Part shown: positions 1 through 11,469 of the stretch, piece after piece
Layout of the letters: every line of letters begins with the position of its first letter
Position numbering within the stretch: the stretch's first letter is position 1
Assembly: GCA_028753945.1 (NCBI GenBank)
Contig: JAPNXP010000007.1
Location: 4,092,001-4,156,000 of the forward strand
DNA length: 64,000 bases
Direction: 5' to 3'
Source of the DNA: Hexactinellida sp. DTS-2022
Taxonomy: Eukaryota > Porifera > Hexactinellida
The notes under the pieces: generated by a model
Databases searched by the model: none
What the model saw: the letters and a program-made list of their open reading frames with translations, nothing else
Told to the model about the DNA's origin: nothing
Position numbers and translations under genes: made by a program

Positions 1-68
1 TATAAACACATATATAGAAAATGTTTCTAAAAACACTGATCTACAGACAGTGTCTTTATATCATGTAT

Positions 69-854
69 CATGGCCTACTATAATACGGTTATACATGCTG
101 CCGAATCATAGTAGAAAATAAGAGTCCAGTTTTGTAATTTTATTCTAAGCTAAACTATGCTTCCTATTGCTATTATTTGGATTGTGTATGGGGTAATCAA
201 CCATTGTGAGTCCATTAGAACCACTTTTGAGAATCTCAGATTTGTGGTTAAGCTATTTAGGCGCCATTTAATGATGACACCACAATATACAAAAATATAC
301 AATTCGAGTGTAAAGAACTACAAGAAAAAGAAAATAATTTGCTAATATACTTAGAATACATTTTCCGAATATATAATGAGAATGAATATATATAAACCAG
401 CAATTATATACGTTTTATGGACGAAAATAGTAAGTTGTAATTCGGATACTACTTGTATTTTAGCATGTGGTTGCTTTATAATTTTAAAAAAATTTAGAAT
501 GTCGCCATTTTGTGATTTAGTAGCCTTTGGGATATGAAATATATCCCTATTTTAGTATTCCTATTATAAAATTATTAGAAAGCAGGAAGTAACTGGAATT
601 TATGATATTTGAATTTTTTTTTCATTTTACCAAAAATTGTTACGGTCATCATTAAATGGCGCCTAAACAGCTTAACCACAAATCTGAGATTCTCAAAAGT
701 GGTTCCATTGGACTCACAATGGTTGATTACCCCATACACAATACAAATTATGCCAATAGGAAGCATAGTTTAGCTTAGAATAAATTTACAAAACTGGACT
801 CTTATTTTCTACTATGATTCGGCAGCATGTATAGCCGTATTGTAGTAGGCCATG
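69..854. mobile_element. Foldback element, CATG ends, 7-bp TSD (P-superfamily candidate)
   Basis: Long inverted arms (about 69-278 and 645-854) begin catggcctac and end gtaggccatg. The 7-bp sequence catgtat flanks both sides (62-68 and 855-861). The small ORFs in both arms are mirror translations of one repeat. The outer flanks gtgtctttatat and atataaagacac are themselves complementary, so the target was a small palindrome. The related copy at 6803-8671 has the same ends and also a 7-bp duplication. CATG ends and 7-8-bp duplications occur in the P superfamily; that assignment is inference. Confidence 0.75.
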
Positions 855-861
855 CATGTAT

Positions 862-1438
862 ATATAAAGACACTTTCTAACAGCAAGGACATTTTGCCTA
901 GGAAAAAAGTAGGCGTATCCTATGGCTCATTTGCCGAGTAAAGACACTTTTGTCTAGTATACTCCAATAACTCACTTAAAGACACTTTTATGGAGCATTT
1001 AGATTTTAAGATATATGCAGGTTTGTGTTTTAATAGTATAGATTTAGGGATTAGAAGACTCAAGTGTTTCTGGTTCCAATTTTTGGATAGCTTTTCGTAT
1101 TTGGAATGTTGCGTTTGAAATATCAGAAGCAATTGTTTTTAAAGATGTATGAAAATATTTACTTTCTAGTTCATTAATTAAGGACGCGATTATCCTAGTA
1201 TTATTTAAGGTGTTCATAGTTTCCTAGTCTTTCTGAAAGACCCGGACATTTAGAGAGGAATCAATAAATATGAAGAAATAATAGAAATTGTAAGATCATC
1301 TGATTGTAAAACTTTGATAAGTCGAACACGGTCATCTGAAAACCAAGAGAGCCAGTCTACAGGTAGAGTGAAACTTTGTTAAGGTAACTAGTGAAGTTAT
1401 ACTATTTTTCAGCTCCTCAGCTTTTTGAGATTCACGAC
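862..1438. other. No gene seen; Helitron tail fragment
   Basis: AT-rich. Around 1015-1047 lies the 5' end of a family-A Helitron (minus strand), recognisable by ttgtgttttaatagtataga. Minus strand 1240-1382 has an open stretch (starting QSFTLPVDWLSWF) that could be a downstream part of the THAP gene at 1439-1829, but no frame joins them. Confidence 0.4.
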
Positions 1439-1829
1439 TTAGTACGCTAGCACGATGGCCTTTTGGAAATGTACTTCTTCTTTTGAATCAATAAATAACC
1501 GATCGGGTCTTGAAGATGATTCCGAATAATAAGGAGCACAGCCTGGTAGAGAGGATGGAATAGCGCCCTTCCAGAGTTTTGGTTTTCCTCTTGGAACTTC
1601 AGTAAAGATCCGTCTGGATTAGGAATTTATATGTACGTTCAACATCATCTTCGCGAAAATGATGGATACATAGATAAACATGTTTTAGTTTAGTTATGTT
1701 TTCACGATGAAGAGCATTGAACCACTGCTTTCGTAATTCTTCGGGTTGGTTAGGTAGTTCGGATACTGGTACGTATGGATCATCCGGATAAAAATTGCCT
1801 TTGCATTCGGTACAGAATTTATTGGGCAT
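1439..1829 (-). pseudogene. THAP zinc-finger protein, frameshifted fragment
   Basis: The minus-strand reading frame from 1829 begins MPNKFCTECKGNFYP and carries the C2CH layout of a THAP domain: C-x2-C near residues 6-9, a central tryptophan (KQWFNAL), then C-x2-H followed by F (CIHHF) near residue 54. This frame stops at 1599, but the adjacent frame is open to 1439 and continues as expected for THAP (EVPRGKPKLWKGAIPSSLPG), matching the basic-then-proline end of the domain. The simplest reading is one frameshift near 1600-1610. THAP domains bind DNA and occur in P-element transposases and in many host proteins. A terminus like that of the foldback family lies 308 bp upstream (2119-2137) in the right orientation, so this may be a remnant P-type transposase. 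The N-terminal zinc finger is well supported; the rest of the protein is not visible. Confidence 0.7.
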
Positions 1830-2118
1830 AGGAAAGATAATCGGTAATTTAAAAAATAATAGTTAGCAAAATTGAGAAGATACTTTCCATAATATAAGAT
1901 AGAATAAAAATAATCCAGTAACTGAGTAGTATTTAACAAATTGGTTACGTTTCAGGAACAAACAAACAAAAATTACAATTAAAAAGAATATTAGTCGTTG
2001 CAAGTCAGTTAAGCGTAATAGATCTCAATTGAGTATCTTCTTAAAAAATATTATGGTCGGTCAACAAAAATGACTTGATTACAATCCATGGTCAGAAAAA
2101 TCGATTTTATACATTGGC

Positions 2119-2137
2119 ATTATTATAGTAGGCCATG
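2119..2137. mobile_element. Solo terminus of the CATG foldback family
   Basis: The sequence tatagtaggccatg is the right-hand end of the family seen at 69-854 (its reverse reads catggcctactataata, matching the left end there over 17 bases). No mate was found to its left. It faces the THAP remnant at 1439-1829. Confidence 0.5.
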
Positions 2138-2185
2138 ATGTAAACTAATATATGAATGTACATACATATACGGGTAGCTGGAATT

Positions 2186-2400
2186 TGTCCTACAATTATG
2201 TAGGAAATTGTCCTACAATCTGTAGTGTAGGAATTTGTCTTACACTATATTAAAGATAGGAATTTGTCCTACGACCAATTCCGGAATTTGTCCTACACTA
2301 TATTAAAGATAGGAATTTGTCCTACGCTATATTAAAGATAGGAATTTGTACTACAATATATTTAAGGAAGGAATTTATCCTACAACTGGTGGTAATTGTT
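2186..2400 (+). repeat. Tandem subterminal repeats of a MULE
   Basis: At least seven imperfect copies of ggaatttgtcctac, most separated by tatattaaagata. The same motif forms the left border (18650-19080, same strand) and right border (22890-23030, inverted) of another MULE copy, so this block is probably the left end of the element encoding the transposase remnant at 2651-3552. Confidence 0.65.
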
Positions 2401-2650
2401 TTGTATTTATCGCTAGTATTGTATTTTCAATATGCGTCAATAGCAAATTTATAGTGATTGTTTTGTATTTAATAAGACCTAAGAAGTGTCTATGCATTTT
2501 ATATTTGACAATTCCATATTACAGTAGGTATATGCAATTTGCATCGAGGTATAATTTGCAAATTATTCATATTACTCATTTTGAAATTGTACCAACTATT
2601 TCTAAGTGATCTCTATGGAATATACCGTTATTTAAGGTAAATAGAAAAAT

Positions 2651-3552
2651 TTGTCGAATTATTTTTGTGAAGGTTTCCATTATATCAATGCTAGGGAATC
2701 TGAATCCTGTATTTATGTAAAATGTAGCCTGTTTCGAACTCAATCTTGTGAATGCTATGGAAAAATAAACAAATCAGCAAATTTACTCGAAATTTCTACT
2801 TTTCACAACCATGAAGCTGGAGAATATAATCATGATGCAATTACACTAAGTAATAAAATTAAGCGAAGAGCGGAAATATCTACTACGAACCTTCGAGAGA
2901 TATTTAATACTTGCCGAGAATCTGAGGGGTCATCTACTGTTACCTTCAAAAATTGGAAAGTAGTATGTGTAAGAGGAGAAGAATCATGCAACCTAAATTA
3001 CCTACTACTACAGCATTAAAATTTGATCAATTGTTGCAAGAGTCACAACATTATTCAAACCATTTACAAACAGTCATCAACAGAGATAACATTGCTATTA
3101 TTTTTGGTTCAAGCTGTATGAGAAACATGCTAAAGAGTTCAACGATGGTTCACTTTGATGGAACTTTTAACGTTGTTCCATGGCTCTTTTATCAACTGTT
3201 TACAATCTTCGTTCACGTTGATGGCCATGTTCTTCCCGCTATACATGTTCTCATGACAAGTAAATATGAAGCTCTAATCATGTTGTATTTTTATCAATTC
3301 GTAAATTATTTTCCTGATTTTAAACCTACTTTCGCGATTGGTGATTTTGAAATAGCTCCAAGGAATGCTCTAGCACAAACATATCCATATATCACGATAA
3401 TTGGTTGCTGGTTCCATTTTACGAAAGCAGTCTTTGAAATGGTTAAGAAAATCGGACTTTCAAAATTATATACGCATAAGCAACTTTCAAAGTATGGATC
3501 CGAAATTAAAATGGCATTACCACTAATGCCAGAAAATTTTCTCTGTGCCTAA
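2651..3552 (+). pseudogene. MULE transposase with FLYWCH finger, broken
   Basis: Two overlapping frames make one decayed Mutator-like transposase. Frame 1 (2651-3019) holds a FLYWCH-like finger: aromatic/cysteine residues (YVKCSLF, CECYGK) and the terminal TFHNHE. Frame 2 (2953-3552) holds the core: FDGTF with the first catalytic Asp, the membrane-like FYQLFTIFVHVDGHVLP strand, GDFE with the second Asp, and GCWFHF with the C/H motif, ending soon after the MALPLMP segment. A frameshift lies in the overlap, and the third acidic residue (NNxEGWH in the intact relative at 32267) is missing, so the 3' third is lost. No ATG begins frame 1. The relative at 32267-33646 is about 459 aa; this copy is inactive. 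Confidence 0.85.
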
Positions 3553-3565
3553 ATAAAATCTGAGC

Positions 3566-4525
3566 ACGCACAACACGCCCAAAATACTCAATTTGTACTA
3601 CCTAAGTTTTTGGGCATCTCTCTTTTTTCCAAAGTTACGCGTCTGGAGGCGCGTCGCGCAAGCCTGGATGAAACCCTGGAATCCTGGATGGAATGTATAT
3701 CATGTTTTGTTATTTAATGAATCGCTTCGCTTGTTAGGTGTCGACGCTGTGCCGACGCATGTTCCTTTGGTGGTACTATATTTTGGTAGTGGTTTATTGA
3801 TATTGGCTCCAAAGGAGCATGCTATCAACAGAGCTGCAATTTTTGATTTTTTTCGCCATGTCATGAACCTCACATGGTGTTCAGACTCATTTAACAAGTT
3901 GTTACAGGACAAAGGAACGTATGATGAATTTGAAGTTTATTTCTATCTTAAACGATCTTGAGTTTATTGCCATTCATTAATTATGTATTGATAATAAATT
4001 ATATTATTAGTTAAGTATTTTAGAAATGTTATCCACGGTGAGTTGAGTTGAGTCAACAAATTCCTTATACAGGTAAACCTCCCAAAGCGGCACCTCCGAG
4101 TAGCGGCAACCTCCGAGAAGCGACACAAAATCATTCTCCCGATGGGTGCCGCTTTGGGAGTTTTACCTTACGAGCAACCTCCCAAAGCGGCAACCTGCGA
4201 GAAGCGGCACAAAATCATTCTCCCGATGGGTGCCGCTTTGGGAGGTTTACCTGTATTATTAAATTTAATCCAATCCATTGTATATATAGTAATACTAGAA
4301 TTAAAAAGAAGCCAGCCGGAATTTATAAGTTAAACAAAAATCGTAACCCCAGGTGCACATCTGTAACCCATGAGACACCTGTCCTACAAATTTTGGTTTT
4401 TAGTTAATTAAACTCTGTTCTGTGGAGAGGATAGGACCAATAATAATAATAATAATAACTAACCAAGGCACTAAGATTAGAACTGGGCCACTATACTATA
4501 GTATAGTCGGCACAGTAAAACTGCA
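3566..4525 (+). repeat. Dispersed copy of the hairpin unit
   Basis: A single copy of the unit found in tandem at 46976-59131. The hairpin arms lie at about 3745-3790 and 3806-3848 (gctgtgccgacgcatgttcc and its complement, degraded). Then follow the shared boxes gagttgagtcaacaaattcc (4047), agaagccagccggaatttat (4309), gtaaccccaggtgca (4341) and the short palindrome actatactatagtatagt (4490-4507). It starts close to where the MULE remnant at 2651-3552 ends. A MITE (4070-4253) interrupts it. Confidence 0.7.
4070..4253. mobile_element. 184-bp TA-target MITE with 24-bp perfect TIRs
   Basis: Ends begin caggtaaacctcccaaagcg and are perfect inverted repeats over 24 bases. TA flanks both sides (4068-4069, 4254-4255). 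The uninterrupted target (ccttatattatattatt) is seen in sister hairpin units near 51035 and 52610, which fixes both borders. The interior is a partial direct duplication of about 95 bp. TA target use suggests Tc1/mariner-type mobilisation. Confidence 0.85.
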
Positions 4526-4711
4526 TTTATCAAACACTATATGCAGGATTAGGGAAGCAGGATAAGGCCGATATATCCAAAACTGGAATAAGGCCGAAAA
4601 ATGATCACGACTGTAATAACCCCGAAAAATTCTGACATAAAATATTTGAGACAGTATATATTATACTTTAACAGGTTTGATATCAAATTAGGGATTTTTT
4701 GTCTAAGTGTA

Positions 4712-4957
4712 TCAACTTCGTTCAATTATCATGATGATTATAAACAAAATATCATTTACGAATGATTGGTAATGATAAAAACAACTAATATAATTAGAGA
4801 AATACTTGTAAACTGTCCCTCTGCACACTAGACACCTGCTTGACTCTTCAGTAGAGATAATCTCGGTGCAGTGATAGCAAGTTTGTATAAGGCGACATGC
4901 AAGAATTAGAGCATCAACTTCATTTATCGAACATACTCGACTAAGTCTTTCGTTCAC
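4712..4957 (-). pseudogene. Cys-rich zinc-binding fragment (RING/treble-clef-like)
   Basis: The minus-strand frame contains CRLIQTCYHCTEIIS followed by SSRCLVCRGTV, giving paired C-x2-C motifs 13 residues apart, as in the second half of RING or related treble-clef fingers. The preceding residues (INEVDALILA) look helical. The remainder, rich in Y, F and I, looks like non-coding AT-rich sequence. It may be an exon fragment of a zinc-finger gene or a transposon remnant; no partner exons were found. Function is unknown. Confidence 0.35.
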
Positions 4958-5730
4958 TTAAGTTGGGATATATTTGTGGCGTCACTGGCGTGGCAACGGC
5001 AATATCACCCATTTTACCATCAGTGGCGTCGCTAGCGCTCCGTATGATTGGGGATAATAGTGAAAATCGAATCAAATTCAAAACTTAAGACACTTCTCTA
5101 AGTTGCTTAAAGTTCGGTCTTAAGATCGAATTTAAATCTTAGTGAATACCGATGACATTGAATACGACTTAAGATGAATCTTAAGTTCGATCTTAAGTTC
5201 TTAGTGAATACGGCCGCTGGTTTTAACACTCAATGTTGGGTCAAACTCAATTATTTGAATTATTTTCCTCAAAATATTGCAACAGATCACTTTTGAAATG
5301 GTTACCAGATCATTCAGTTCAATCATTCTTGCCTTCTTCCATTTAATCAACTCAATCAAATCATTATTGAACCTTCATCAGATCATTCAATTCAATTCAA
5401 TCAATTGAATTTGGATTGAATTAAATAATTCATTTCAAATCAATTCAAGTCAAGTCAAACACATTCAGGGCCGTAGTTCGTATCACAACTATATAAGTGT
5501 CTTCTACCCGGATACCAGGTATATTTCGGGCAGCAGTGGTCACGACACCTGTGACTGTAATAATCAGTCTAAGGATTATGGCGAGGTTAGCATCTATTAT
5601 TTATTATACTGATCACCAAAATTTCTCAAATTATACCTTCAAATCATTCTCAATAGATATGCATTGGTTAATACAAATTTCAGATAAGCGAGCAAAATTT
5701 GACCGTTCTTGTGTGTTCGTATTAACTAGG
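4958..5730. other. No gene; palindromic and CAATT-rich low-complexity sequence
   Basis: 5070-5210 has several short palindromes built on cttaag/gatc (aagttcgatcttaagttc). 5220-5470, continuing at 5930-6110 beyond a MITE, is a degenerate repeat of tcaattcaa and related words. No coding signal. Confidence 0.5.
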
Positions 5731-5738
5731 TTCTACAG

Positions 5739-5881
5739 TAGCGATTCCCAACCTTTTTCAACCGTGGACCACCTATAGTCATTCTGTGGACCCCCTCCCA
5801 TGACAGTAATACATCTTGTGGACCCCTTCAGGCATCAGTGGACCCCTAAGGGGTCCATGGACCCCAGGTTTGGAACCACTG
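5739..5881. mobile_element. hAT MITE, 143 bp
   Basis: Left end tagcgattcccaacc, right end ggtttggaaccactg (imperfect TIRs). Perfect 8-bp target duplication ttctacag at 5731-5738 and 5882-5889. The interior repeats gtggacccc. Too short to encode protein. Confidence 0.9.
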
Positions 5882-6189
5882 TTCTACAGTAAGGATTTGA
5901 GTGGACAGACAGAAAATGGAGGAACTGCAGGCTCAGACAAATCAAATCAATTCAACCCAATTCAATTCAAATCAAATTAATTCAGATAAATTTCAGATCA
6001 TTAAAAAAAAACTCAAGTTCCACAAGTAATTCAATCAATTCATTCACTATCTAGAAACAAACTCAATCAATTCACTTCAAAAAATGAAGTAAATTTCAGT
6101 TCAAAATGATTTGACTTAGTCCTGGCAGCATCAGCCTTTTAACTACTTGGCCAAAACCTACCAACTCTGAGTGAAAAATATATTGATTC

Positions 6190-6555
6190 AAAACTTAATT
6201 CGAGCTGGCTTGTATTTCATTTTAATATTTCACTACAATGGATTATAGCGAATTAAATCAAGTATGCGAATCTGTTTAGACCGAATTAAATATACTATGG
6301 ATAATATTACCAAAATAATTAACTAAATAGAGAAATTATAATTTATACATATTTATTAATGATATTAATCAAAAGGATGGTTTGTTATAGAAACAATCTT
6401 CCAATTTATCAATCGTTACTTTCGGCTCGTGACGACTTGGCACATGGGTCTTAACACATTTAAGTTTAGATGAGATGACAAAAAATCTAAAATTACAGCT
6501 GTGCCGACAACATTTTGGCACAGCAATTCCTTTGGAGGCACTAACAATCAACCAA
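6190..6555 (-). repeat. Diverged hairpin unit, reverse orientation
   Basis: On the minus strand, 6555-6485 reads as the right arm of the hairpin (tagtgcctccaaaggaa, then gtcggcacagctg) with a short insertion, followed by diverged spacer (gattgataaattggaagattgtttctat and onwards). It shows that the unit disperses in both orientations. Confidence 0.55.
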
Positions 6556-7260
6556 CACTTAAATACAGTGTATTAAAAATACATATGAATATGCTCTGAG
6601 ACTTCTCTTAACTACTTAAGACTAAAGAAATTGTGTAGAAATTATGTAACAGTAACAAAGGACAAAATAATTTACAAATAGATTATAGAATAGTAGTATT
6701 TTTATGTAGCAAGGTATTAAGGTTCACGAACTAACTTATTGAACTTGAAATGAACGAACACAATGCAAGGCTTTTAAGGGATTCATACTGAACGAACTGA
6801 ACCATGGCCTACTTAATATACGGCTATATACCATGCCACCGAGAAAGCCAGAAAACAAATACGCCAGTTTGTACTTTTTGTATAAAGGCAATCTAGTCTA
6901 CATTATCAGATATGTCTTTGTATGAGGTATTCAGGTATGATCAATCCATCGTCTGAGTTTCTCAGGACTGTGCTTAAGTGAGGTGGGTGCAATTTAATGA
7001 TGACGTCAGCATTTTTATACATATTGGTCAACATAATTCTTTACCTCACAATACTATATAACCAATCATATACTAGTAGAGCGTTGTTTCTTTACTACAC
7101 CCAGTTCCATTCATATTCAGGAAGTCACAATTATGCTGATTCTAAATTAAATTATGAAATCATTATAAACACCCATAATTCCAACTTTAATATGTTACCT
7201 GAGGTTGAAATATCAATGTAATAATATCATTAAATCATTCTTTATTCTAAGTTTCCAGAG

Positions 7261-7565
7261 ATGGGTTCAATTCAATTCAATTCAATTAATTAATTCCGTT
7301 TCCTAATTATAAATTTGGGATTTAAGTCCCATTCCCATTCCTTGAGTTGAAATTTAAAGATTTAATTGCTATTCTCATCCCCTTGACTAAGAGTTTAAGT
7401 CTTATTACCATCCATCCCTTGAGAGTGAGATTTTAATATTTAGTTCTCAATCCCATTCCCATTCACTGATTAAGGATTAAATCCCACTCCCATTCACTGG
7501 CTAAAGAATTAAGCCCCGTTTGACATTTTCAGTTTAATCCTCAATCCCATTCTGAATGGGACTGA
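7261..7565. repeat. Degenerate tandem repeat inside the foldback element
   Basis: About five imperfect 55-65-bp units with tttaagtcccattcccattc followed by cttgag or cactga. No coding potential. Confidence 0.5.
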
Positions 7566-8064
7566 GATTACTCTGAATTTAATTATTTACTATTGCTGAT
7601 CAGTTATTTGGTTGGTATCTTGACTTGGGGGCCTTTTAATGTGACATTCTATTGATAAATCATCTTCATAAATGCGGTGGAAAATGGAATAGCGAAAAAT
7701 CATGGGCCACTTGTAACGGTTATATCCATCAGGGATACTTTCTAAGGCATGTATATGCAAAAAAAACAGGTCGTTTGCAGGCTGTTTCGGATATTTTTGA
7801 TAAGATGTACACCATCGAATATTAGTTATATATATTTAACGTAGTTCAGTCTTTTGGGCAATTGCCCAGGACCTACCACTATGGGGGCCTACTTTTTCCA
7901 GATGGTTAATTTTAACTTATTGGATTACAGTTTTTTATAATAAATTGATTATTTTAGCCTAACAAATTATTTCACGAATTTATGTGCCATTTATAGATAC
8001 ATACTATTTGTCTAGTACAGACATACGTAAACTCAAGTTCAGTAAAATACATTGTATACATACC

Positions 8065-8190
8065 AAGGAATTATCCAGGAGCGCGAGACACTCCTTTTAA
8101 CTATGATTTTTGGAAAATTTGAATTTAGGAGAGCGAAAATTGGAATCTTCTCCTATACAGTAACATTAATTTATGATTTAGGCGTATGAG
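8065..8190 (+). repeat. Dispersed repeat shared with 13125-13285
   Basis: The stretch gaattatccaggagcgcgag through atttaggcgtat matches the reverse complement of 13125-13285 at high identity. The second copy shows an 86-aa open frame, but this copy does not preserve it, so the conservation is better read as repeat history than as coding constraint. Confidence 0.5.
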
Positions 8191-9076
8191 CGTTTTACAA
8201 ATGGCTGTATAATACACTGATACATACGTATTCTTAATTTAGCATTCAAATAACTGTACGTCAATACAATATGCAACTGAACTGCATCCATTATTCTATA
8301 ATGAATGATATATTATCTAATGATTTTCTGTTATCTCTCTATCTGTCTGTCTGTCAAGTACATATGTTAGTATCTTTATCAAAGGCGTCTTTGCATGGGG
8401 GGAGGGAAGAATAGAACTGCCACTATTTATTATGCAACATAAAAATGCTGACGTCATCATAAAATGGCGCCTAATCCACTTAACCACAATCCTGAGAAAT
8501 TCAAAATGTTTTATATGGATTGATCATACCTTAATATATTACCTCGTATAAAGTTATATCTATTAACATAAGAAGGCAGGATTGCAAAAGAAGGAAAATT
8601 TGAAACTGTTCTCTTTATTTTCCGGCCTTCGGTGACATGTATAGCCGTATATTAAGACAAAGTAGGTCATGACTGAACGAACGTTAACGGTTGCCGAACG
8701 GCAGTTGTTGAACGAACTGAATGACGAGAACTATTTAAACTGAATAATTATATAAATTATAAATATAATCCGTGAAAATATAAGAAATCACTGCAAAAAG
8801 TGCTAATTCCGGACAACCTTCGTAGACTCATGTCTGCTCACCGTACTTAATAATGAACAGGGCCTCAAAATCAGATCTGCCGAACTGAACGAACTGAACG
8901 AAATATTTGAAATATATTTGAATTTTAGCACAAATTTTAGAAATCAAGAAATTTAATAAATCTTACTGAAAATGGTGTCAAATATAGTTGAAAATGTAAA
9001 TTAAAATTTGAGTAATGCACCTAGCTAATTGAATCATAAGGATTGATTATTGATTGTTTCGAGAAAATATACATAC

Positions 9077-10381
9077 CTGATCTAGAATTGGTAAGTAGAC
9101 ACGTTCTTCCTCCATAGCAGCAAAGAAGGCACAATGTAATGGAGTATTTCCCATATTGTCCTGTCTATGTATTAGTTCAGGGGAATGACATAATACAGAT
9201 TGGCAAAGAGGATAGTATGGAATCATAATAAAGTAGTGTAATAGGTTTGCACCATTCTTAGGATTATCTTCTGGAGTCCTGTGTAGGTGAGAGAAAATTA
9301 TATCGAAACAATCTTTCAAGAATGTAAGAAATTCCAAATTGTCACGTAAGTCCAAAGCCCATTTATAGTAACTAAAAGAGGGGGAACAATTATATTAAAT
9401 AAACATACACTGCGGGTTTTTAACAAATGGTAAATACCTCAATTCCAAATCATTCATAAAGTCTATAATACGTAATGATGGATGAGTTGGATCTTTCACT
9501 AAAATGTTCTTGTCCTCAATTTTTACCAAGCTGCCGTCTATATTATGACGAAAATTCCATTCACACCTATTGAAAAAATCTTCAGCTCTAGGATTCCATT
9601 TCACAGCTTGAAATAAAGCACCTATTTCAAATGATAAATCATCAAACTCGGGCACATACGATGAAATTAAATTCAACAGGCCAAGGTTACAATCATTTAA
9701 CGCTTTATTTATTTTTTTGAGGTCGCGCTTTATAAGTCCTTTTCGCATTTTTTTTGCGATTGTAGACATATGTCCTCTCTCATTGGATTTCCTTTGTTTT
9801 ATAAATTCATCTTCTATTGGTGCTGGTTGTGGTTTTGGAGTTCCTGGCTTGAGACGCTGTCTATCTGCTTGGAAACATAGTAATACACTAATAACGCGAA
9901 GATAAGCTTCTTTCATGAAGTCGAGTTCAACTTCGTTGTATAAAACTATTGCTTTTTGCAAAGGTGTTTCTTCTTTCATTGCCTGGAGATTAGGATTTCC
10001 CCTCCGTTCTAGTAGAATTCTCAAAATCATAGCGTAACCTTCACAAGTGACATAATGCATGGCGGTCCCAAATTCACCAGATTTACTCATATAATTAACT
10101 GCTTTCCGAATTTCCTCCTCATTGTAACGCATCATGAGGGCAAGACGAACTTTTTCTTCTACTTCCCTGTGGACACCTTGGTAGAGGCGTTCGTGAATAT
10201 GATCCGAAACAATGAGATAGAGCTGTCGTTCAAGTTCCTTGCGAATATCACCTGTATAATTCTTCTCAAATTTCAGATCATTCTCTTTGACAAACTTGTT
10301 AATTGAATCGTAGAGCCAGCCAAAAATCGGTAGTTTAGTGTCAAATACAGATCCCAGTCCCAAAAAAGAAATTATTGACAT
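9077..10381 (-). CDS. Ankyrin-repeat protein 1 (FLGLG family), two visible exons
   Basis: Exon 1 runs 10381 to 9438 and exon 2 runs 9371 to 9077, separated by a 66-bp intron (donor GTATTT, acceptor CTTTTAG) that joins in frame at phase 2 (the junction reads DLELSYYKWALDLRDN). Together they encode 413 residues. The N-terminus is MSIISFLGLGSVFD; a helical charged region follows, then ankyrin motifs at about residues 105-145 (GTAMHYVTCEGYAMILRILL, NPNLQ, TPLQKA) and 360-405 (NGANLLHYF, DNMGNTPLHCAF). A proline-rich linker (KPGTPKPQPAPIEDE) lies near 180. Exon 2 ends at a consensus donor (CAG|GTATGT), so at least one more exon is expected; the nearest acceptor (near 8965) would give an immediate stop. 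The partner is unknown; ankyrin repeats bind proteins. Gene 38042-38916 is a clear paralogue. Exon structure is well supported, function is not. Confidence 0.85.
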
Positions 10382-11469
10382 TATCTACTCAGAAATAATT
10401 GAAAAGAAAGTTCCATATTTAAGCAAAATGCCTATAGTATCGGATTACTTATAAAGTAAATTACAAAGGAAGCCGCTTAATCGGGACAAATTGGTGGGAA
10501 ACGGATTTTTGTATTCTAAATCAACTCTTTATTGGGAAATAAATCTCCATTAAAGGAGAAAGACTTTGTGAATCATCAGTATTTGGGCTCATCTCCTAAT
10601 TAACTTAAGAAGAGGACAGAGCAGTGCGAGCCTATTGATACCTGCCCAGGTCAAACCTAACTAGAGCAAGCATCATTACTACCCATTGTTAAAAAAATTT
10701 TATATTATTAACTTCTTAAACTCTTAATATCATCATGGTTTCCTTTATTTTAGTTTTCGCTAGAAAATTCTACTAGTATTTGTTTTGAAACTAGCATATT
10801 AGTGAGAACCTGGTCAGAACCTGGTCTGGAAAAATTCTGCCCAGGTTTGACCTGGTCAGTTTGTATTAGTGGCACGGCCCTGGAGGTTGATATTCATTGG
10901 CACATGTTTTTTGTCTCGGTAAAGCTATGAAACTCAAGCTTTTTCTTCGATAAGAATTATATATGCAAAATGCCTGATGCGAATAAGAATTATTTTCTAT
11001 AAGCACTATGCAGAATATTACTTTGGTATCTCTTTATACAGTCCTAATGCTACAAGATTTAGTAAACAACTATTCCTTACTTGGTAAATTAAACTAAACT
11101 GTAATAAGTATAAACATTACTGAAACATGTTTTTCAGGGTATATATATTATATACAAATAGTAAACGGGTTAATTTGGACAAAACACTGACTTCCGAAAA
11201 GTCCTAATTAAGCAGCTCCCACTGAATATAATCTTTTGCTTAATATACAGATAGATGTATAAGCTATAGGCTAATTAAATTTTCAAATGCTTTGATTATA
11301 TATAAACAATTGACCGGAGTAATACCCATTGAATAGCCATTGTAGGGACCTGATTTTGTGGAACGTTTTGTTCGTATTATCCGGAAATTCGTGTTAACCG
11401 TGTTCGTACTAACAAGGTTTTACTGTATATACTATTGTCCGTATTTCCTATTTATACAATTCATTGTAG
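10382..11469. other. No gene; hAT end and pogo-like end
   Basis: 10741-10876 is a solo hAT end (gtggcacggccctg at the border) related to 26230-26412. 10450-10500 and 11190-11220 carry related words (cttaatcgggac, gtcctaattaagc). 11350-11425 resembles the end of a pogo/Tigger element (aaggttttactg followed by TA). No coding signal found apart from the acceptor at 11468-11469. Confidence 0.5.

Larger units (their letters stand above)
6803..8671. mobile_element. Foldback element, second copy of the CATG family
   Basis: Starts catggcctacttaatatacgg and ends gccgtatattaagacaaagtaggtcatg in halves; the 7-bp actgaac flanks it at 6796-6802 and 8672-8678. Arms of roughly 210-220 bp (to about 7013, and from about 8449) are more diverged than in the 69-854 copy. 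The 1.4-kb centre carries no recognisable gene. Ankyrin gene 1 begins to be readable only 400 bp to the right, so this insertion may have removed or separated its last exons. Confidence 0.7.
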
